From NCBI RefSeq assembly GCF_009724245.1, contig NZ_WNNK01000008.1:124001-188000 (forward strand): DNA of 64,000 nucleotides. The letters are read 5' to 3'. A model generated the notes under the pieces. It was not told the DNA's origin, made no database searches, and worked only from the letters and a program-made list of their open reading frames with translations. This DNA comes from Pseudomonas spelaei (GTDB taxonomy: Bacteria > Pseudomonadota > Gammaproteobacteria > Pseudomonadales > Pseudomonadaceae). Below are positions 1-9,524 of the stretch, in pieces; the first letter of the stretch is position 1, and the number at the start of each line of letters is the position of its first letter. The translations under genes and the position numbers were made by a program.

Positions 1-26
1 GACATCCCGATATTGAGCAAACTCAT
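1..26 (-). CDS. flgK: Flagellar hook-associated protein 1 FlgK (first codons only)
   Basis: A start codon on the minus strand at 24-26 opens a frame reading MSLLNIGMS, the typical beginning of FlgK, and runs off the left edge. It lies 10 bases after the flgJ stop, which is the standard flgJ-flgK order. FlgK forms the hook-filament junction. Only nine codons are visible, so the call rests on this start and on context. Confidence 0.75.
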
Positions 27-36
27 GATTCAGACC

Positions 37-1299
37 TTATAAATGTGTGGAAGCGCCCGCCGCAGCGTAGTTCTGGTAGCTGTTCATCGTTTTGGCTATC
101 TGCGAAATCTTGCTGGCGTAGTCCGGGTCGGTTGCATAACCGGCTTTTTGCAACTCGCGTACAAACTGTTCCGGGTTGTCGGCCGATTTCAGAACTTCTT
201 GATACCTATCATTGCTTTGCAACAACGTGACGAGGTCATGGAAGCTGTCTTTATAGGAAGCATAGGAACGGAATTGCGCCGTCTCCTTGACCATCTCGCC
301 ATTGCGAAACTCGCTGGTGATCGCCCGTGCCTGGCCGCCCTGCCAACTCTGACCGGCCTTGATACCAAACAGGTTGTGACTGCTGGTGCCGTCCTGGGCA
401 CGCATCACGGATTTGCCCCAACCGGTTTCCAGGGCCGCCTGGGCCACCAGATACCGCGGGTCGACGCCAATGCGCGAGGCCGCTTCCTTGGCCATCGGCA
501 ACATCGTGGCCACAAACTCATCTTGCGAACTGAACGCCTTCTTCGCCGGCGCCAGTGGCGGCTGCGCGATGGCGCGGCCATAAACCTGCATGCGACCGCT
601 CGGCACCGCGAAGCTGCGGGCAGCGCTGTTGATCACGCCATCATCGGCGGCACTGTTACGCAGCGGTGCGGCCTTGGCATCGCTACCATTCATTCCCGCG
701 GCAGGCACAATGCCGGCCAGCAGGCGATCAGTCAGCTTGCTCGGCAACGCAATACGGCGTTGATTCATCAGTTCCATGTCATTGGCATGGGCGGCCGGAT
801 CGTTGGAGCGATCAGTGGTTGCCACACGATAAGCCCACAACGGACGCTGGCCGTTGGAACGTCCCAACGGACCGTCCGGCAACGTGCCGGCGGCAATCTC
901 GGTCGGTACATCGACTTTCTTCGCCGGGACCGCCGGGCCCTGCAAAGTCGCATCGGCTGCGACCACCGGTTTGTCCTTGCTCATCTGGCGCATCAGCACG
1001 TCCGCCAAGCCGATACCACCACCCTCGCGAGACAGCGACACCGCCAATTGCTGGTCGTACATTTCCTGGTACTGCTTGGCCGCCGGCGTGTTCAGCGGGT
1101 TGTCCTTGCCCAGGGCTTCGGTGGCCGAACGCATGGACTTGAGCATCTCGCTGAGAAACAGCGACTCGAACTCCTGCGCCACCTTGCGCATGTTGCCTTC
1201 GCTGTTCTTGTCGCCGACCTTGAGCTGGTTAAGCCGGTTGAGGTCGGAATAGGAACCCGAGTCTGCCGTGCTGCTCAGGCCGCTTTTGCGCATGTCCAT
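37..1299 (-). CDS. flgJ: Flagellar assembly peptidoglycan hydrolase FlgJ
   Basis: FlgJ caps the growing rod in the periplasm and cuts peptidoglycan so the rod can pass. The N-terminal rod-binding domain (about residues 35-110, with FESLFLSEMLKSMR) is followed by a long low-complexity linker. A C-terminal glucosaminidase domain (about 265-410) contains AALETGWGKS with the catalytic Glu. Length of about 420 aa is usual for Pseudomonas and longer than the enteric protein. I chose the ATG at 1299 because AAGG lies 8 bases upstream; an in-frame ATG at 1305 would add two residues but sits too close to that site. It follows flgI by about 10 bases, so it belongs to the same operon. Confidence 0.95.
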   Translation of the reverse strand: MDMRKSGLSSTADSGSYSDLNRLNQLKVGDKNSEGNMRKVAQEFESLFLSEMLKSMRSATEALGKDNPLNTPAAKQYQEMYDQQLAVSLSREGGGIGLADVLMRQMSKDKPVVAADATLQGPAVPAKKVDVPTEIAAGTLPDGPLGRSNGQRPLWAYRVATTDRSNDPAAHANDMELMNQRRIALPSKLTDRLLAGIVPAAGMNGSDAKAAPLRNSAADDGVINSAARSFAVPSGRMQVYGRAIAQPPLAPAKKAFSSQDEFVATMLPMAKEAASRIGVDPRYLVAQAALETGWGKSVMRAQDGTSSHNLFGIKAGQSWQGGQARAITSEFRNGEMVKETAQFRSYASYKDSFHDLVTLLQSNDRYQEVLKSADNPEQFVRELQKAGYATDPDYASKISQIAKTMNSYQNYAAAGASTHL

Positions 1300-1309
1300 G
1301 GCCATGGCC

Positions 1310-2425
1310 TTAAATCACGATCAGGTCGGCTTGCAAGGCGCCGGCCTGTTTCAGGGCTTCAAGGATCGCCATCAAGTCGCCGGGCGCTGCGCCCACCTGG
1401 TTCACCGCGCGGACAATTTCATCCAGTGTGGTGCCGGGGCCGAATTTGAACATCGGCTTGGCTTCTTGCTGGGCGTTGACCCGTGAACGTGGCACTACGG
1501 CGGTCTGGCCGTTGGAGAACGCCCCTGGCTGGCTGACGATCGGGTCTTCGGTAATGGTCACGGTCAGGCTGCCGTGGGTCACCGCCGCCGGCGAGACCTT
1601 GACGTTCTGGCCGATCACGATGGTACCGGTGCGCGAATTGATAATGACCTTGGCCACCGCCTGGCCTGGATCCACTTCGAGGTTTTCCAGGATCGACAGG
1701 TAGTCCACTCGCTGGCTTGGGTCCAGTGGTGCGGTCACGCGAATCGAGCCGCCGTCGATGGCCTGGGCCACGCCTGGGCCGAGCATGTCGTTGATCTTGT
1801 CCACCACGCGTTTGGCCGTGGTGAAGTCCGAACGGTTAAGGTTCAGGGTCAAGCTATTGCCCTGGTTAAAGCCGCTGGGCACGGTACGTTCCACCGTGGC
1901 GCCGCCGGGAATCCGGCCGGCTGACGGGACGTTGACGGTGATCTTCGAACCGTCGCGACCTTCGGCATCGAACCCGCCCACCACCAGGTTGCCCTGGGCG
2001 ATGGCGTAGACATTGCCGTCGATACCTTTGAGTGGGGTCATCAACAAGGTGCCGCCCCGCAGGCTTTTCGAGTTACCGATGGACGAGACGGTAATATCCA
2101 CCACCTGCCCCGGCTTGGAGAACGCCGGCAAATCAGCACTGATGGACACCGCCGCGACGTTTTTCAACTGCACGTTGCCCGACCCTGGCGGCACCTTGAT
2201 CCCGAACTGCGAGAGCATGTTGTTGAAAGTCTGCAAGGTGAACGGGGTTTGGGTGGTCTGGTCACCCGTGCCGTTAAGACCCACCACCAGGCCGTAACCA
2301 ATCAACTGGTTACTGCGCACGCCGGAAATGCTGGCGATGTCCTTCAGGCGCTCAGCGTGGGCGCCTGCGCTCAAGGCCAGCAATAATGCGGCGGCCATCA
2401 GCTGTTTGAATTTCAAAGTGATCAC
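1310..2425 (-). CDS. flgI: Flagellar basal body P-ring protein FlgI
   Basis: FlgI is exported by Sec to the periplasm and polymerises into the P-ring around the rod in the peptidoglycan layer. The 371-aa product starts with a signal peptide ending AGAHA before ERLKDIA. The conserved stretches [14 protein letters not shown] and [11 protein letters not shown] are present. The start is GTG at 2425, directly abutting the flgH stop; an ATG nine codons in would destroy the signal peptide. Translation is probably coupled to flgH. Family and length are ordinary. Confidence 0.96.
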   Translation of the reverse strand: MITLKFKQLMAAALLLALSAGAHAERLKDIASISGVRSNQLIGYGLVVGLNGTGDQTTQTPFTLQTFNNMLSQFGIKVPPGSGNVQLKNVAAVSISADLPAFSKPGQVVDITVSSIGNSKSLRGGTLLMTPLKGIDGNVYAIAQGNLVVGGFDAEGRDGSKITVNVPSAGRIPGGATVERTVPSGFNQGNSLTLNLNRSDFTTAKRVVDKINDMLGPGVAQAIDGGSIRVTAPLDPSQRVDYLSILENLEVDPGQAVAKVIINSRTGTIVIGQNVKVSPAAVTHGSLTVTITEDPIVSQPGAFSNGQTAVVPRSRVNAQQEAKPMFKFGPGTTLDEIVRAVNQVGAAPGDLMAILEALKQAGALQADLIVI

Positions 2426-3121
2426 CTAGAAAGGGAACAGCGGGCTAAGGAAGAAACGGTCAAACCAGCCCGGCTGACTGGCGTCAGCAAACGAACCCGT
2501 ACCCGAGTAGGTAATGCGTGCATCGGCAATCCGCGTCGACGGCACGGTGTTGTCGGTGGAGATATCATCGGCGCGGACCATCCCGGCAATGCGCACCAGC
2601 TCGTCGCCGGTGTTGAGGGTCATCCACTTCTCGCCACGTACCGCAATGATGCCGTTGGGCAACACATCCGCCACGGTCACGGTGATCGAACCGGTCAAGC
2701 TATTGCCCTGCCCTGCGGTGCTTTTACCATTGGTGGCGCGGTCACCGCTGTAGCCCGCGTTCAGGCTCAGATCGCCGTCACCCAAAGGGTTATTGGTGGT
2801 CAAGCCGCCGCCGAACAGCGACGTCAGGCCGATGTTGGTCTTGCTGGTCTTGCCCACCTGGGAGTTGGCGTTTTTGCTGGCCTGGGTCTTCTCGTTCAGG
2901 GTGATGGTGATGATGTCACCGACCCGGAACGCCTTGCGGTCGCTGTACAGGTTCTGTTCGAAACCGGCCTGGTAGATCGAGCCATTGTTGGCTGCCGCCG
3001 GCAACGGCGTGCGCGGCAACACCGGCGCGTAGTACGGGTCATTGGGTTTTGGCGTCGGGGCGACACAGCCCGCGAGCACGGCGATCCCACTCAATGCCAG
3101 GACGGAAACATAGCGATTCAT
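2426..3121 (-). CDS. flgH: Flagellar L-ring lipoprotein FlgH
   Basis: FlgH forms the L-ring in the outer membrane, the outer bushing of the flagellar rod. The product is 231 aa with a lipoprotein signal peptide: hydrophobic segment, lipobox LAGC, and acylated Cys at about residue 19. Typical FlgH motifs follow, such as [23 protein letters not shown] and a C-terminal [17 protein letters not shown]. It lies about 50 bases after flgG and its stop abuts flgI, as in the usual flgFGHIJKL order. Confidence 0.96.
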   Translation of the reverse strand: MNRYVSVLALSGIAVLAGCVAPTPKPNDPYYAPVLPRTPLPAAANNGSIYQAGFEQNLYSDRKAFRVGDIITITLNEKTQASKNANSQVGKTSKTNIGLTSLFGGGLTTNNPLGDGDLSLNAGYSGDRATNGKSTAGQGNSLTGSITVTVADVLPNGIIAVRGEKWMTLNTGDELVRIAGMVRADDISTDNTVPSTRIADARITYSGTGSFADASQPGWFDRFFLSPLFPF

Positions 3122-3173
3122 GACCCTTACCTCACGGTGCTGCAGGCGCCTTCAAGACGCCCCATAGACTTGA

Positions 3174-3959
3174 TTACAGATTCTGCGTAACGAACGAAAG
3201 CATCTGGTCGGCGGTGGAGATCACCTTGGAGTTCATCTCGTAGGCGCGCTGGGTGGTGATCATGTTGACCATCTCTTCAACGGTGCTGACGTTGGACGTT
3301 TCCAGGGTGCTTTGCAGGGTGGTACCAAAACCGTTGAGCCCGGGTGTGCCGATTTGCGGCGCGCCGCTGGAAGCGGTTTCCAGGAACAGGTTGTTGCCCA
3401 TGGCTTGCAGGCCGGCCGGGTTGATGAAGTCGGCGGTTTGCAGGTTGCCGATCACTTGCGAAGCCGGGTTGCCGGCGACGGTGATGGACACGGTGCCGTC
3501 ATTGCCGACGGTAAAGGTCTTGGCATCGGCAGGCACGACAACCGCCGGCTCCAGAGCGAAGCCGTTGGCGGTGACGATCTGGCCGTTGGAGTCCAGGTGG
3601 AACGTACCGTCACGGGTATAAGACGTGGTGCCGTCCGGTTGCAGTATCTGGAAGAAACCACGGCCGTTGATGGCCATGTCCAACGGCTGGCCGGTCTGTT
3701 GCAGGTTACCGGCGCTGAAGTTTTTCTGGGTGCCGACAATGGCCACACCGGTACCCAATTGCAGCCCCGACGGCAGTTCGCTGTCCTGGGTCGAATTGGC
3801 GCCTGGCTGGCGCTTGATCTGATAGAGCAAGTCCTGGAACTCGGCGCGATCACGCTTGAAGCCTGTGGTCGATACGTTCGCCAGGTTGTTGGAAATGGTG
3901 GTCAGGTTGGTGTCCTGGGCGGACAGGCCTGTTTTGGCAACCCATAGAGCCGGAAGCAT
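3174..3959 (-). CDS. flgG: Flagellar distal rod protein FlgG
   Basis: FlgG polymerises into the distal rod of the basal body after export by the flagellar type III apparatus, so it has no signal peptide. The 261-aa protein has the rod/hook N-terminal motif (TTISNNLANVSTTGFKRDRAE) and the C-terminal coiled segment NVSTVEEMVNMITTQRAYEM. Both termini form the helical core of the rod. The length equals the family norm. It sits between flgF and flgH, consistent with one operon. Confidence 0.97.
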   Translation of the reverse strand: MLPALWVAKTGLSAQDTNLTTISNNLANVSTTGFKRDRAEFQDLLYQIKRQPGANSTQDSELPSGLQLGTGVAIVGTQKNFSAGNLQQTGQPLDMAINGRGFFQILQPDGTTSYTRDGTFHLDSNGQIVTANGFALEPAVVVPADAKTFTVGNDGTVSITVAGNPASQVIGNLQTADFINPAGLQAMGNNLFLETASSGAPQIGTPGLNGFGTTLQSTLETSNVSTVEEMVNMITTQRAYEMNSKVISTADQMLSFVTQNL

Positions 3960-4036
3960 GCTGTTCTCCTTCGTGCGCCTGTTTGTTGGCGCTGCGTTGC
4001 GCTATCTGTTTAATAAGCCAAGTAATGAAACCGCAA

Positions 4037-4783
4037 TCAGCTCATCTGCATGACACGGGTCATGGCCTGGTCGTCTTCTTTGGCGCTGTTCATCATCTTG
4101 ATGTGCAACTCGAACTGCTTGGACAAAGCCAGTACGGCCGTCATTTCTTCGACGGCATTGACGTTGCTCGACTGCAGGAAACCCGACACCAGTTTGGTAC
4201 CAGCGTCTGCCTGGGCCGGCTTGCCGTCCTTGGTGTGGATAGCGCCGTCCAGGCCCTTGGTCATGTTGGCAAAGTCCGGCTTGACCAGTTTGATCCGGTC
4301 CACTTCAGCCATCACTCGCGGGCCTTCGCCCATGGCACGGATGCTGATGGTGCCGTCCTCGCCCACTTCAATCTTCTGTTCAGGCGGCACGGCAATCGGG
4401 CCACCGTTGCCCATGATCGGCATGCCATTGCCGGCCCGCAGAACGCCAAGGGCATCGACGTTCATGCTGGCGGTGCGCACGTAGGCTTCACTGCCGTCCG
4501 GCGACTGCACCGCGATCCAGCCGTCACCGCTGACCGACACATCGAGGTCGCGGCCGGTTTCAATCATCGAGCCGGCGGCAAAATCCGTCGCCGGCCGCTC
4601 AGTCAGTGCAAACGCCCGCGCCGGAAAGCTGTCACCGAACACCGGCATCGAACGCGCCTGCTCCAGGTCACGCTGAAAACCATTGGTGGAGATGTTCGCC
4701 AGATTGTTGGCATGAGCCTTTTGCGCCAGTGCGTTCTGGCTGGCGCCGGTCATTGCCACATAAAGGTACTTGTCCACGCTCAT
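4037..4783 (-). CDS. flgF: Flagellar proximal rod protein FlgF
   Basis: FlgF is a proximal rod subunit of the flagellar basal body, exported by the flagellar type III system. From the ATG at 4783 the product is 248 aa, close to the family length, and begins MSVDKYLYVAMTGASQNALAQ. The open frame extends 46 codons further upstream, but those residues do not resemble FlgF. An AGAGGA ribosome-binding sequence lies just before 4783. The rod motif HANNLANISTNGFQRDLEQ is near residue 25 and the C-terminal SSNVNAVEEMTAVLAL is present. It is the first gene of the flg operon visible before the 3' REP pair of the next locus. Confidence 0.95.
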   Translation of the reverse strand: MSVDKYLYVAMTGASQNALAQKAHANNLANISTNGFQRDLEQARSMPVFGDSFPARAFALTERPATDFAAGSMIETGRDLDVSVSGDGWIAVQSPDGSEAYVRTASMNVDALGVLRAGNGMPIMGNGGPIAVPPEQKIEVGEDGTISIRAMGEGPRVMAEVDRIKLVKPDFANMTKGLDGAIHTKDGKPAQADAGTKLVSGFLQSSNVNAVEEMTAVLALSKQFELHIKMMNSAKEDDQAMTRVMQMS

Positions 4784-4975
4784 TCCTCTTTCTGACGGAC
4801 GCTTGCCGCCCACCGCTGTACTAAGGAGGCTTAAGCAATTTGCGAACCAACTTTTCGAAACACGGTGAAAGCCAGGCAGGGCAAGGGGTTGCTGGCATGT
4901 CTGCGGAAATGAGCGAGGCACGAGAGTCGAAAAAACGGCGGACTTATGCCGCTTACGGCAACGACGAAGATTAAA

Positions 4976-5065
4976 TGTGGGAGCTGGCTTGCCTGCGATG
5001 GCGGTGGGTCAGTCGCTAAAGATGTTGAATGACAAACCGTCATCGCAGGCAAGCCAGCTCCCACA
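4976..5065. repeat. REP pair (REPIN), family A
   Basis: Two inverted copies of the element GGGAGCTGGCTTGCCTGCGA face each other across about 45 bases, making a 90-base hairpin. It lies between flgF (minus) and the 3' end of phhR. Such elements are mobilised by REP-associated tyrosine transposases, and none is encoded in this window. Confidence 0.9.
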
Positions 5066-5091
5066 GGTTTTATCGTATTCATTCAGGAGGG

Positions 5092-6654
5092 TTATTTGTC
5101 GCCTTTGACAACCTCATAGTCCCGCAGCTTGTTGGCAATGGTGGTATGAGAAACCCCCAACCGCTTGCCTAACTGCCGGCTGCTGGGATGCTCGGAATAC
5201 AAGCGCTCCAACACCGCCTTCTCGAACCGCCCGACAATCGCGTCCAACCCGCCCTCCAGGGAAAAATCCCCCAAGGGTTGGCGCACGCCATAGTCCGGCA
5301 GGCGAATATGCTCGGCCTTGACCATGCCGCCGTCGCATAGCGAGACCGCCTGGAACAATACATTTTCCAACTGCCGCACATTGCCGGGCCAGTGGTAATG
5401 ACTGAGCCGATCCATCGCCGCAGGAGCCAGTTTGGGCAGCGGACAACCGATCTGGCGGCTGGCCTGATCGAGAAAGTGTTCCACCAACGGCATCAAACCA
5501 TCCAGGCATTCACGCAGCGGCGGGATATGCAGGGACAACACGTTCAGCCGATGGTAAAGGTCCTGGCGGAACTCACCCCGGGCACACAGCTCCGAAAGAT
5601 CCACCTGGGTCGCGCAGATCACCCGCACATCCAGGTAAACCTCTTCGTCACTGCCTACACGGCGGAAGCAACCATCCTGCAAGAACCGTAGCAACTTCAC
5701 CTGCAACCGCGCGCTCATCTCCCCAACACCGTCCAGAAACAACGTGCCACCCGCCGTCAACTCCAGCAGCCCCAATTTGCCTTCCGCTCGCGCACCTTCA
5801 AACGCGCCCGGACCATAACCAAACAACTCGGTCTCGGCCATGGACTCCGGCAAACCGGCGCAGTTGAGGGCCATCAAGGGTGATTGCCCACGGGGACTGG
5901 CGAGGTGACAGGCGCGAGCCAGCAGTTCTTTGCCGGTGCCGGTTTCGCCTTCTATTAATAGCGGTGCGTCCAGCGGCGCCATGCGCCGGGCTTCGCGGAC
6001 CACGGCGGCCATGACTTTCGAGCTTTGGAAAATACTGTCGAAGCCCCGCAACTCTTGTTTGCGCACATTGTAGATACGCTCACCGACCCGGTCGGCACGG
6101 TGCAGGGTCAGCACGGCCCCGGCCATGGCTTCGCTGTCATCGTGTTCCGAAGATTGCAGCGGTGCGATATCGGCGAGGAACACATCGCCCTTGACCTTGA
6201 CCCGCAAGCCATTGATCCGCGATTTGCTCGCCCGTACCAGCTCCGGTAAATCAAAGTCCTCGGCGTAACGGGACAAGGGAATGCCCGGCACCTCGTCCAC
6301 CCGTACCCCGAGCAACTGCGCCGCCGCGCGGTTGGCCGCGACAATAGAGCCACCCATGTCGATGGACAGCACCGGAAACTCCATGGCCCCAAGCAACGCA
6401 TTGAGTTCCATGTGCCGGCGCTCACTGGGCATCAGCCCTACCCGCTTGACGCCAAACACCCCGGCAATCGCCTCGAACTGCGGGCGCAACGCCTGGAACT
6501 GCATGTTCACCAGGTTCGGGCAGAACAGGTAAATGGCATTGCCGTGTTCGCCGCCGACCTCGCCCTTGGCGACGTTGACGCCGTATTCCACCAGGAGATT
6601 GAGGATGTCCCGCAGGATGCCGATGCGGTTCTGACAATGCACTTTGATACGCAT
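5092..6654 (-). CDS. phhR: TyrR-family transcriptional regulator PhhR
   Basis: PhhR senses aromatic amino acids and controls the divergent phh operon. The 520-aa product has an N-terminal ACT domain (residues 1-70, MRIKVHCQNRIGILRDILN), a PAS domain (about 80-145), an AAA+ domain (about 205-440) and a C-terminal Fis-type helix-turn-helix (about 485-515, QLGKRLGVSHTTIANKL). Walker A GETGTGKE is intact. The sigma-54 contact loop GAFTGA is changed to GAFEGA. As in E. coli TyrR, this suggests action through sigma-70 rather than sigma-54, although P. aeruginosa phh expression has been reported as RpoN-linked. A candidate binding site lies at 6795-6812. Confidence 0.95.
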   Translation of the reverse strand: MRIKVHCQNRIGILRDILNLLVEYGVNVAKGEVGGEHGNAIYLFCPNLVNMQFQALRPQFEAIAGVFGVKRVGLMPSERRHMELNALLGAMEFPVLSIDMGGSIVAANRAAAQLLGVRVDEVPGIPLSRYAEDFDLPELVRASKSRINGLRVKVKGDVFLADIAPLQSSEHDDSEAMAGAVLTLHRADRVGERIYNVRKQELRGFDSIFQSSKVMAAVVREARRMAPLDAPLLIEGETGTGKELLARACHLASPRGQSPLMALNCAGLPESMAETELFGYGPGAFEGARAEGKLGLLELTAGGTLFLDGVGEMSARLQVKLLRFLQDGCFRRVGSDEEVYLDVRVICATQVDLSELCARGEFRQDLYHRLNVLSLHIPPLRECLDGLMPLVEHFLDQASRQIGCPLPKLAPAAMDRLSHYHWPGNVRQLENVLFQAVSLCDGGMVKAEHIRLPDYGVRQPLGDFSLEGGLDAIVGRFEKAVLERLYSEHPSSRQLGKRLGVSHTTIANKLRDYEVVKGDK

Positions 6655-6794
6655 GAAAAGGCCCGGTTTGTTGTTGGAGGGCGGAAGGTGCTGCGTCTTT
6701 TTGCCGCTGGGCGCAGATAGTCGTCAAGATTATGTGACAGATTCAGCCCTTTTCAAACCGACCAATCGCAATGTGCAGCGACAATCCCGTCATC

Positions 6795-6812
6795 CGTAAC
6801 GAATACTTTACG
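6795..6812. promoter_or_regulatory. Candidate PhhR/TyrR box
   Basis: The sequence CGTAAC-N6-TTTACG is a perfect inverted repeat that matches the TyrR/PhhR consensus TGTAAA-N6-TTTACA at 9 of 12 fixed bases. It lies about 120 bases before phhA and 140 before phhR, between the divergent genes. I found no clear -24/-12 sigma-54 promoter in this gap; a TATATT at 6821 could be a -10. Confidence 0.6.
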
Positions 6813-6931
6813 AATTTCGGTATATTTTCCTACGCGCAACCGCTGAGGGTGGATGGATTCTTTATCCGGCCGGAGTATCAATAGGCTCATCGCAGGACAT
6901 AACAAGAATGAATGCCTAGCAGGAGAGCCGT

Positions 6932-7738
6932 ATGAAACAGACGCAGTACGTGGCCCGCGAGCCCGACGCGCAAGGTTTTATCCATTACACGCCCGAAGAG
7001 CATGCGGTGTGGAACACCCTGATCACCCGCCAACTGAAAGTGATCGAGGGACGCGCCTGCCAGGAATACCTGGACGGCATCGACAAGCTCGGCCTGCCCC
7101 ATGACCGTATCCCGCAACTGGCAGAGGTCAACCAAGTGCTGGCCGACACCACCGGCTGGCAAGTGGCCCGAGTGCCTGCACTGATTCCCTTCCAGACCTT
7201 TTTTGAGTTGCTCGCCAACAAGCAGTTTCCGGTGGCGACGTTTATTCGTACCCGTGAAGAGCTGGATTACCTGCAAGAGCCGGACATTTTCCACGAGATC
7301 TTCGGCCACTGCCCGCTGCTGACCAACCCTTGGTTCGCGGAATTTACCCACACCTACGGCAAGCTCGGCCTGGCGGCCACCAAGGAACAACGCGTGTACC
7401 TGGCGCGCCTGTACTGGATGACCATCGAGTTTGGTTTGGTGGACACACCTGAGGGCCGGCGCATCTACGGCGGCGGCATTCTGTCCTCTCCCAAAGAGAC
7501 GGTGTATTGCCTGTCGGACGAGCCCGAGCACCAGGCCTTCGATCCGCTGGAAGCCATGCGCACGCCGTATCGCATCGACATCCTGCAACCCCTGTACTTT
7601 GCCCTGCCCAACCTCAAGCGTCTGTTTGAAGTGGCGCAGGAAGACATCATGGGCATGGTCGAACGCGGTATGCAGTTGGGTCTGCACGCACCACTCTTCC
7701 CTCCAAAATCAGTTCCGCCCAAGCCCAAAGCCGCGTGA
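6932..7738 (+). CDS. phhA: Phenylalanine-4-hydroxylase
   Basis: PhhA converts phenylalanine to tyrosine using tetrahydrobiopterin, O2 and non-haem iron. The 268-aa protein is the short bacterial form with the catalytic domain only. The iron ligands are visible in FHEIFGHCPLL (two His) with the Glu of the following FAEFTHTYGK segment. The ATG at 6932 has CAGGAGAG eight bases upstream. It heads the phhABC run and faces phhR, so induction by aromatic amino acids through PhhR is likely. Confidence 0.97.
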   Translation: MKQTQYVAREPDAQGFIHYTPEEHAVWNTLITRQLKVIEGRACQEYLDGIDKLGLPHDRIPQLAEVNQVLADTTGWQVARVPALIPFQTFFELLANKQFPVATFIRTREELDYLQEPDIFHEIFGHCPLLTNPWFAEFTHTYGKLGLAATKEQRVYLARLYWMTIEFGLVDTPEGRRIYGGGILSSPKETVYCLSDEPEHQAFDPLEAMRTPYRIDILQPLYFALPNLKRLFEVAQEDIMGMVERGMQLGLHAPLFPPKSVPPKPKAA

Positions 7739-7843
7739 GCCGCGCCTTTTAAGGCCAGGTGAGTCTGTTCCCTGGCCCCGCGTTGCTTTAGGGTGACGCC
7801 ACTGACGACCGTTTTCCAAATACTCGATTTCAGGACATCCCAC

Positions 7844-8200
7844 ATGACCACGTTGAACCAAGCCCACTGCGAAGCCTGCCGCGCCGACGCCCCTCAAGTC
7901 AGCGACGAAGAACTGCCGGTGCTGATCAAGCAAATCCCCGACTGGAACATCGAAGTCCGCGATGGCGTGATGCAGTTGGAAAAGGTCTTCCTGTTCAAGA
8001 ATTTCAAATTCGCCCTGGCCTTCACTAACGCCATGGGTGAAATCTCCGAGGCCGAAGGTCACCACCCGGGCCTGCTCACCGAATGGGGCAAAGTCACCGT
8101 GACCTGGTGGAGCCACTCCATCAAGGGCCTGCACCGCAACGACTTCATCATGGCGGCACGCACTGACGAAGTGGCCAAAGATGCCGAGGGGCGCAAGTAA
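7844..8200 (+). CDS. phhB: 4a-hydroxytetrahydrobiopterin dehydratase
   Basis: PhhB (pterin-4a-carbinolamine dehydratase) regenerates the pterin cofactor oxidised by PhhA. From the ATG at 7844 the product is 118 aa, the family length. The signature [19 protein letters not shown] carries the active-site His pair. The open frame begins 17 codons earlier, but that segment has no similarity and no ribosome-binding site. Its stop overlaps the phhC start as TAATG. Confidence 0.96.
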   Translation: MTTLNQAHCEACRADAPQVSDEELPVLIKQIPDWNIEVRDGVMQLEKVFLFKNFKFALAFTNAMGEISEAEGHHPGLLTEWGKVTVTWWSHSIKGLHRNDFIMAARTDEVAKDAEGRK

Positions 8201-9396
8201 TGCATTTCGATGCCATTGGCCGGGTGCCCGGGGATCCGATCCTCGGGCTGATGGAGCTGTATGCCCAGGACGCCAACCCGAACAAGTTCGACCTCGGCGT
8301 GGGTGTTTATAAAGACGCCCAGGGCCTGACGCCGATTCCTCATTCGGTGAAGCTGGCGGAACAACGTCTCGTAGAGCAGCAGACCACCAAGACTTACGTC
8401 AGCGGCCACGGCGATGCGGCGTTCGGCAAGCTGATCGGCGAACTGGTGCTGGGCGCCGATTCGCCGCTGCTGCGCGACCGCCGCGCCGGTGTCACCCAGA
8501 CGCCTGGCGGCACGGGCGCCCTGCGCCTGAGCGCCGACTTTATCGCCCATAGCCTGCCCGGTCGCGGCGTGTGGCTGAGCGATCCGACCTGGCCGATCCA
8601 TGAAACCATCTTCGCCAAGGCCGGGCTCAAGGTCAGTCACTACCCGTATGTAGGCAGTGATAACCGCCTGGATGTCGCGGCGATGCTGGCCACGCTCGCC
8701 AAAGTGCCTGAGGGTGATGTGGTGCTGCTGCACGCCTGCTGCCACAACCCGACCGGTTTCGACCTGTCGCAGGATGACTGGCACCAGGTGCTGAAGATCG
8801 TTCGCGAGCGCCACCTGCTGCCACTGATCGACTTCGCCTACCAAGGCTTCGGCGATGGTTTGGAACAGGATGCCTGGGCCGTGCGGTTGTTTGCTGCCGA
8901 ACTGCCTGAAGTGCTGATCACCAGTTCCTGCTCGAAAAACTTCGGCCTGTACCGTGACCGTGTTGGCGCCCTGATCGTGTGTGCGGCGGATGCCGAGAAG
9001 CTGTTGGATGTGCGCAGCCAACTAGCGTTTATTGCGCGCAACCTGTGGTCGACGCCGCCGGATCATGGGGCGGCCGTGGTCGCTACCATCCTGGGTGATG
9101 CCGAGCTGAAAAAGCTTTGGAGCGAGGAAGTTGAAGCGATGCGCGTGCGGATTGCACAGCTGCGCTCGGGGCTGGTCGAGGCCTTGCAACCGCATGGTTT
9201 GGCGGAGCGATTCGCCCATATCGGCGTGCAGCGCGGGATGTTTTCCTATACCGGGTTGAACGCCGAACAGGTGAAGCAACTGCGAGACAAACACAGCGTG
9301 TACATGGTCAATACCGGCCGTGCCAACGTGGCTGGGATTGATGCAACGCGCCTGGCGTTGTTGGCCGAAGCCATCGCGGATGTGTCCCGCCTCTAA
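8200..9396 (+). CDS. phhC: Aromatic amino acid aminotransferase PhhC
   Basis: A class I PLP-dependent aminotransferase that transaminates tyrosine and other aromatic amino acids, completing the phhABC pathway. The 398-aa product has the fold type I signature: CCHNPTGFDLSQDDW near residue 180 and the PLP-binding lysine in SSCSKNFGLYRDRVG near residue 246. It overlaps phhB by one base, so translation is coupled. Substrate choice between aromatic amino acids and aspartate cannot be read from sequence alone; the operon favours aromatic. Confidence 0.93.
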   Translation: MHFDAIGRVPGDPILGLMELYAQDANPNKFDLGVGVYKDAQGLTPIPHSVKLAEQRLVEQQTTKTYVSGHGDAAFGKLIGELVLGADSPLLRDRRAGVTQTPGGTGALRLSADFIAHSLPGRGVWLSDPTWPIHETIFAKAGLKVSHYPYVGSDNRLDVAAMLATLAKVPEGDVVLLHACCHNPTGFDLSQDDWHQVLKIVRERHLLPLIDFAYQGFGDGLEQDAWAVRLFAAELPEVLITSSCSKNFGLYRDRVGALIVCAADAEKLLDVRSQLAFIARNLWSTPPDHGAAVVATILGDAELKKLWSEEVEAMRVRIAQLRSGLVEALQPHGLAERFAHIGVQRGMFSYTGLNAEQVKQLRDKHSVYMVNTGRANVAGIDATRLALLAEAIADVSRL

Positions 9397-9416
9397 CCGA
9401 CAAAACCCAATCAAAC

Positions 9417-9506
9417 TGTGGGAGCTGGCTTGCCTGCGATAGCGGTACAACAGACAACATTTATGCTGAATGTTAGTCAGTCATCGCAGGCAAGCCAGCT
9501 CCCACA
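9417..9506. repeat. REP pair (REPIN), family A
   Basis: Inverted copies of the family A element (GGGAGCTGGCTTGCCTGCGA) lie in the 128-base gap where phhC (plus) and the LpxH-like gene (minus) converge. The long hairpin may also stop or shield both transcripts; that role is inferred. Confidence 0.9.
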
Positions 9507-9524
9507 TTTGAGCCAAGTTGACCT

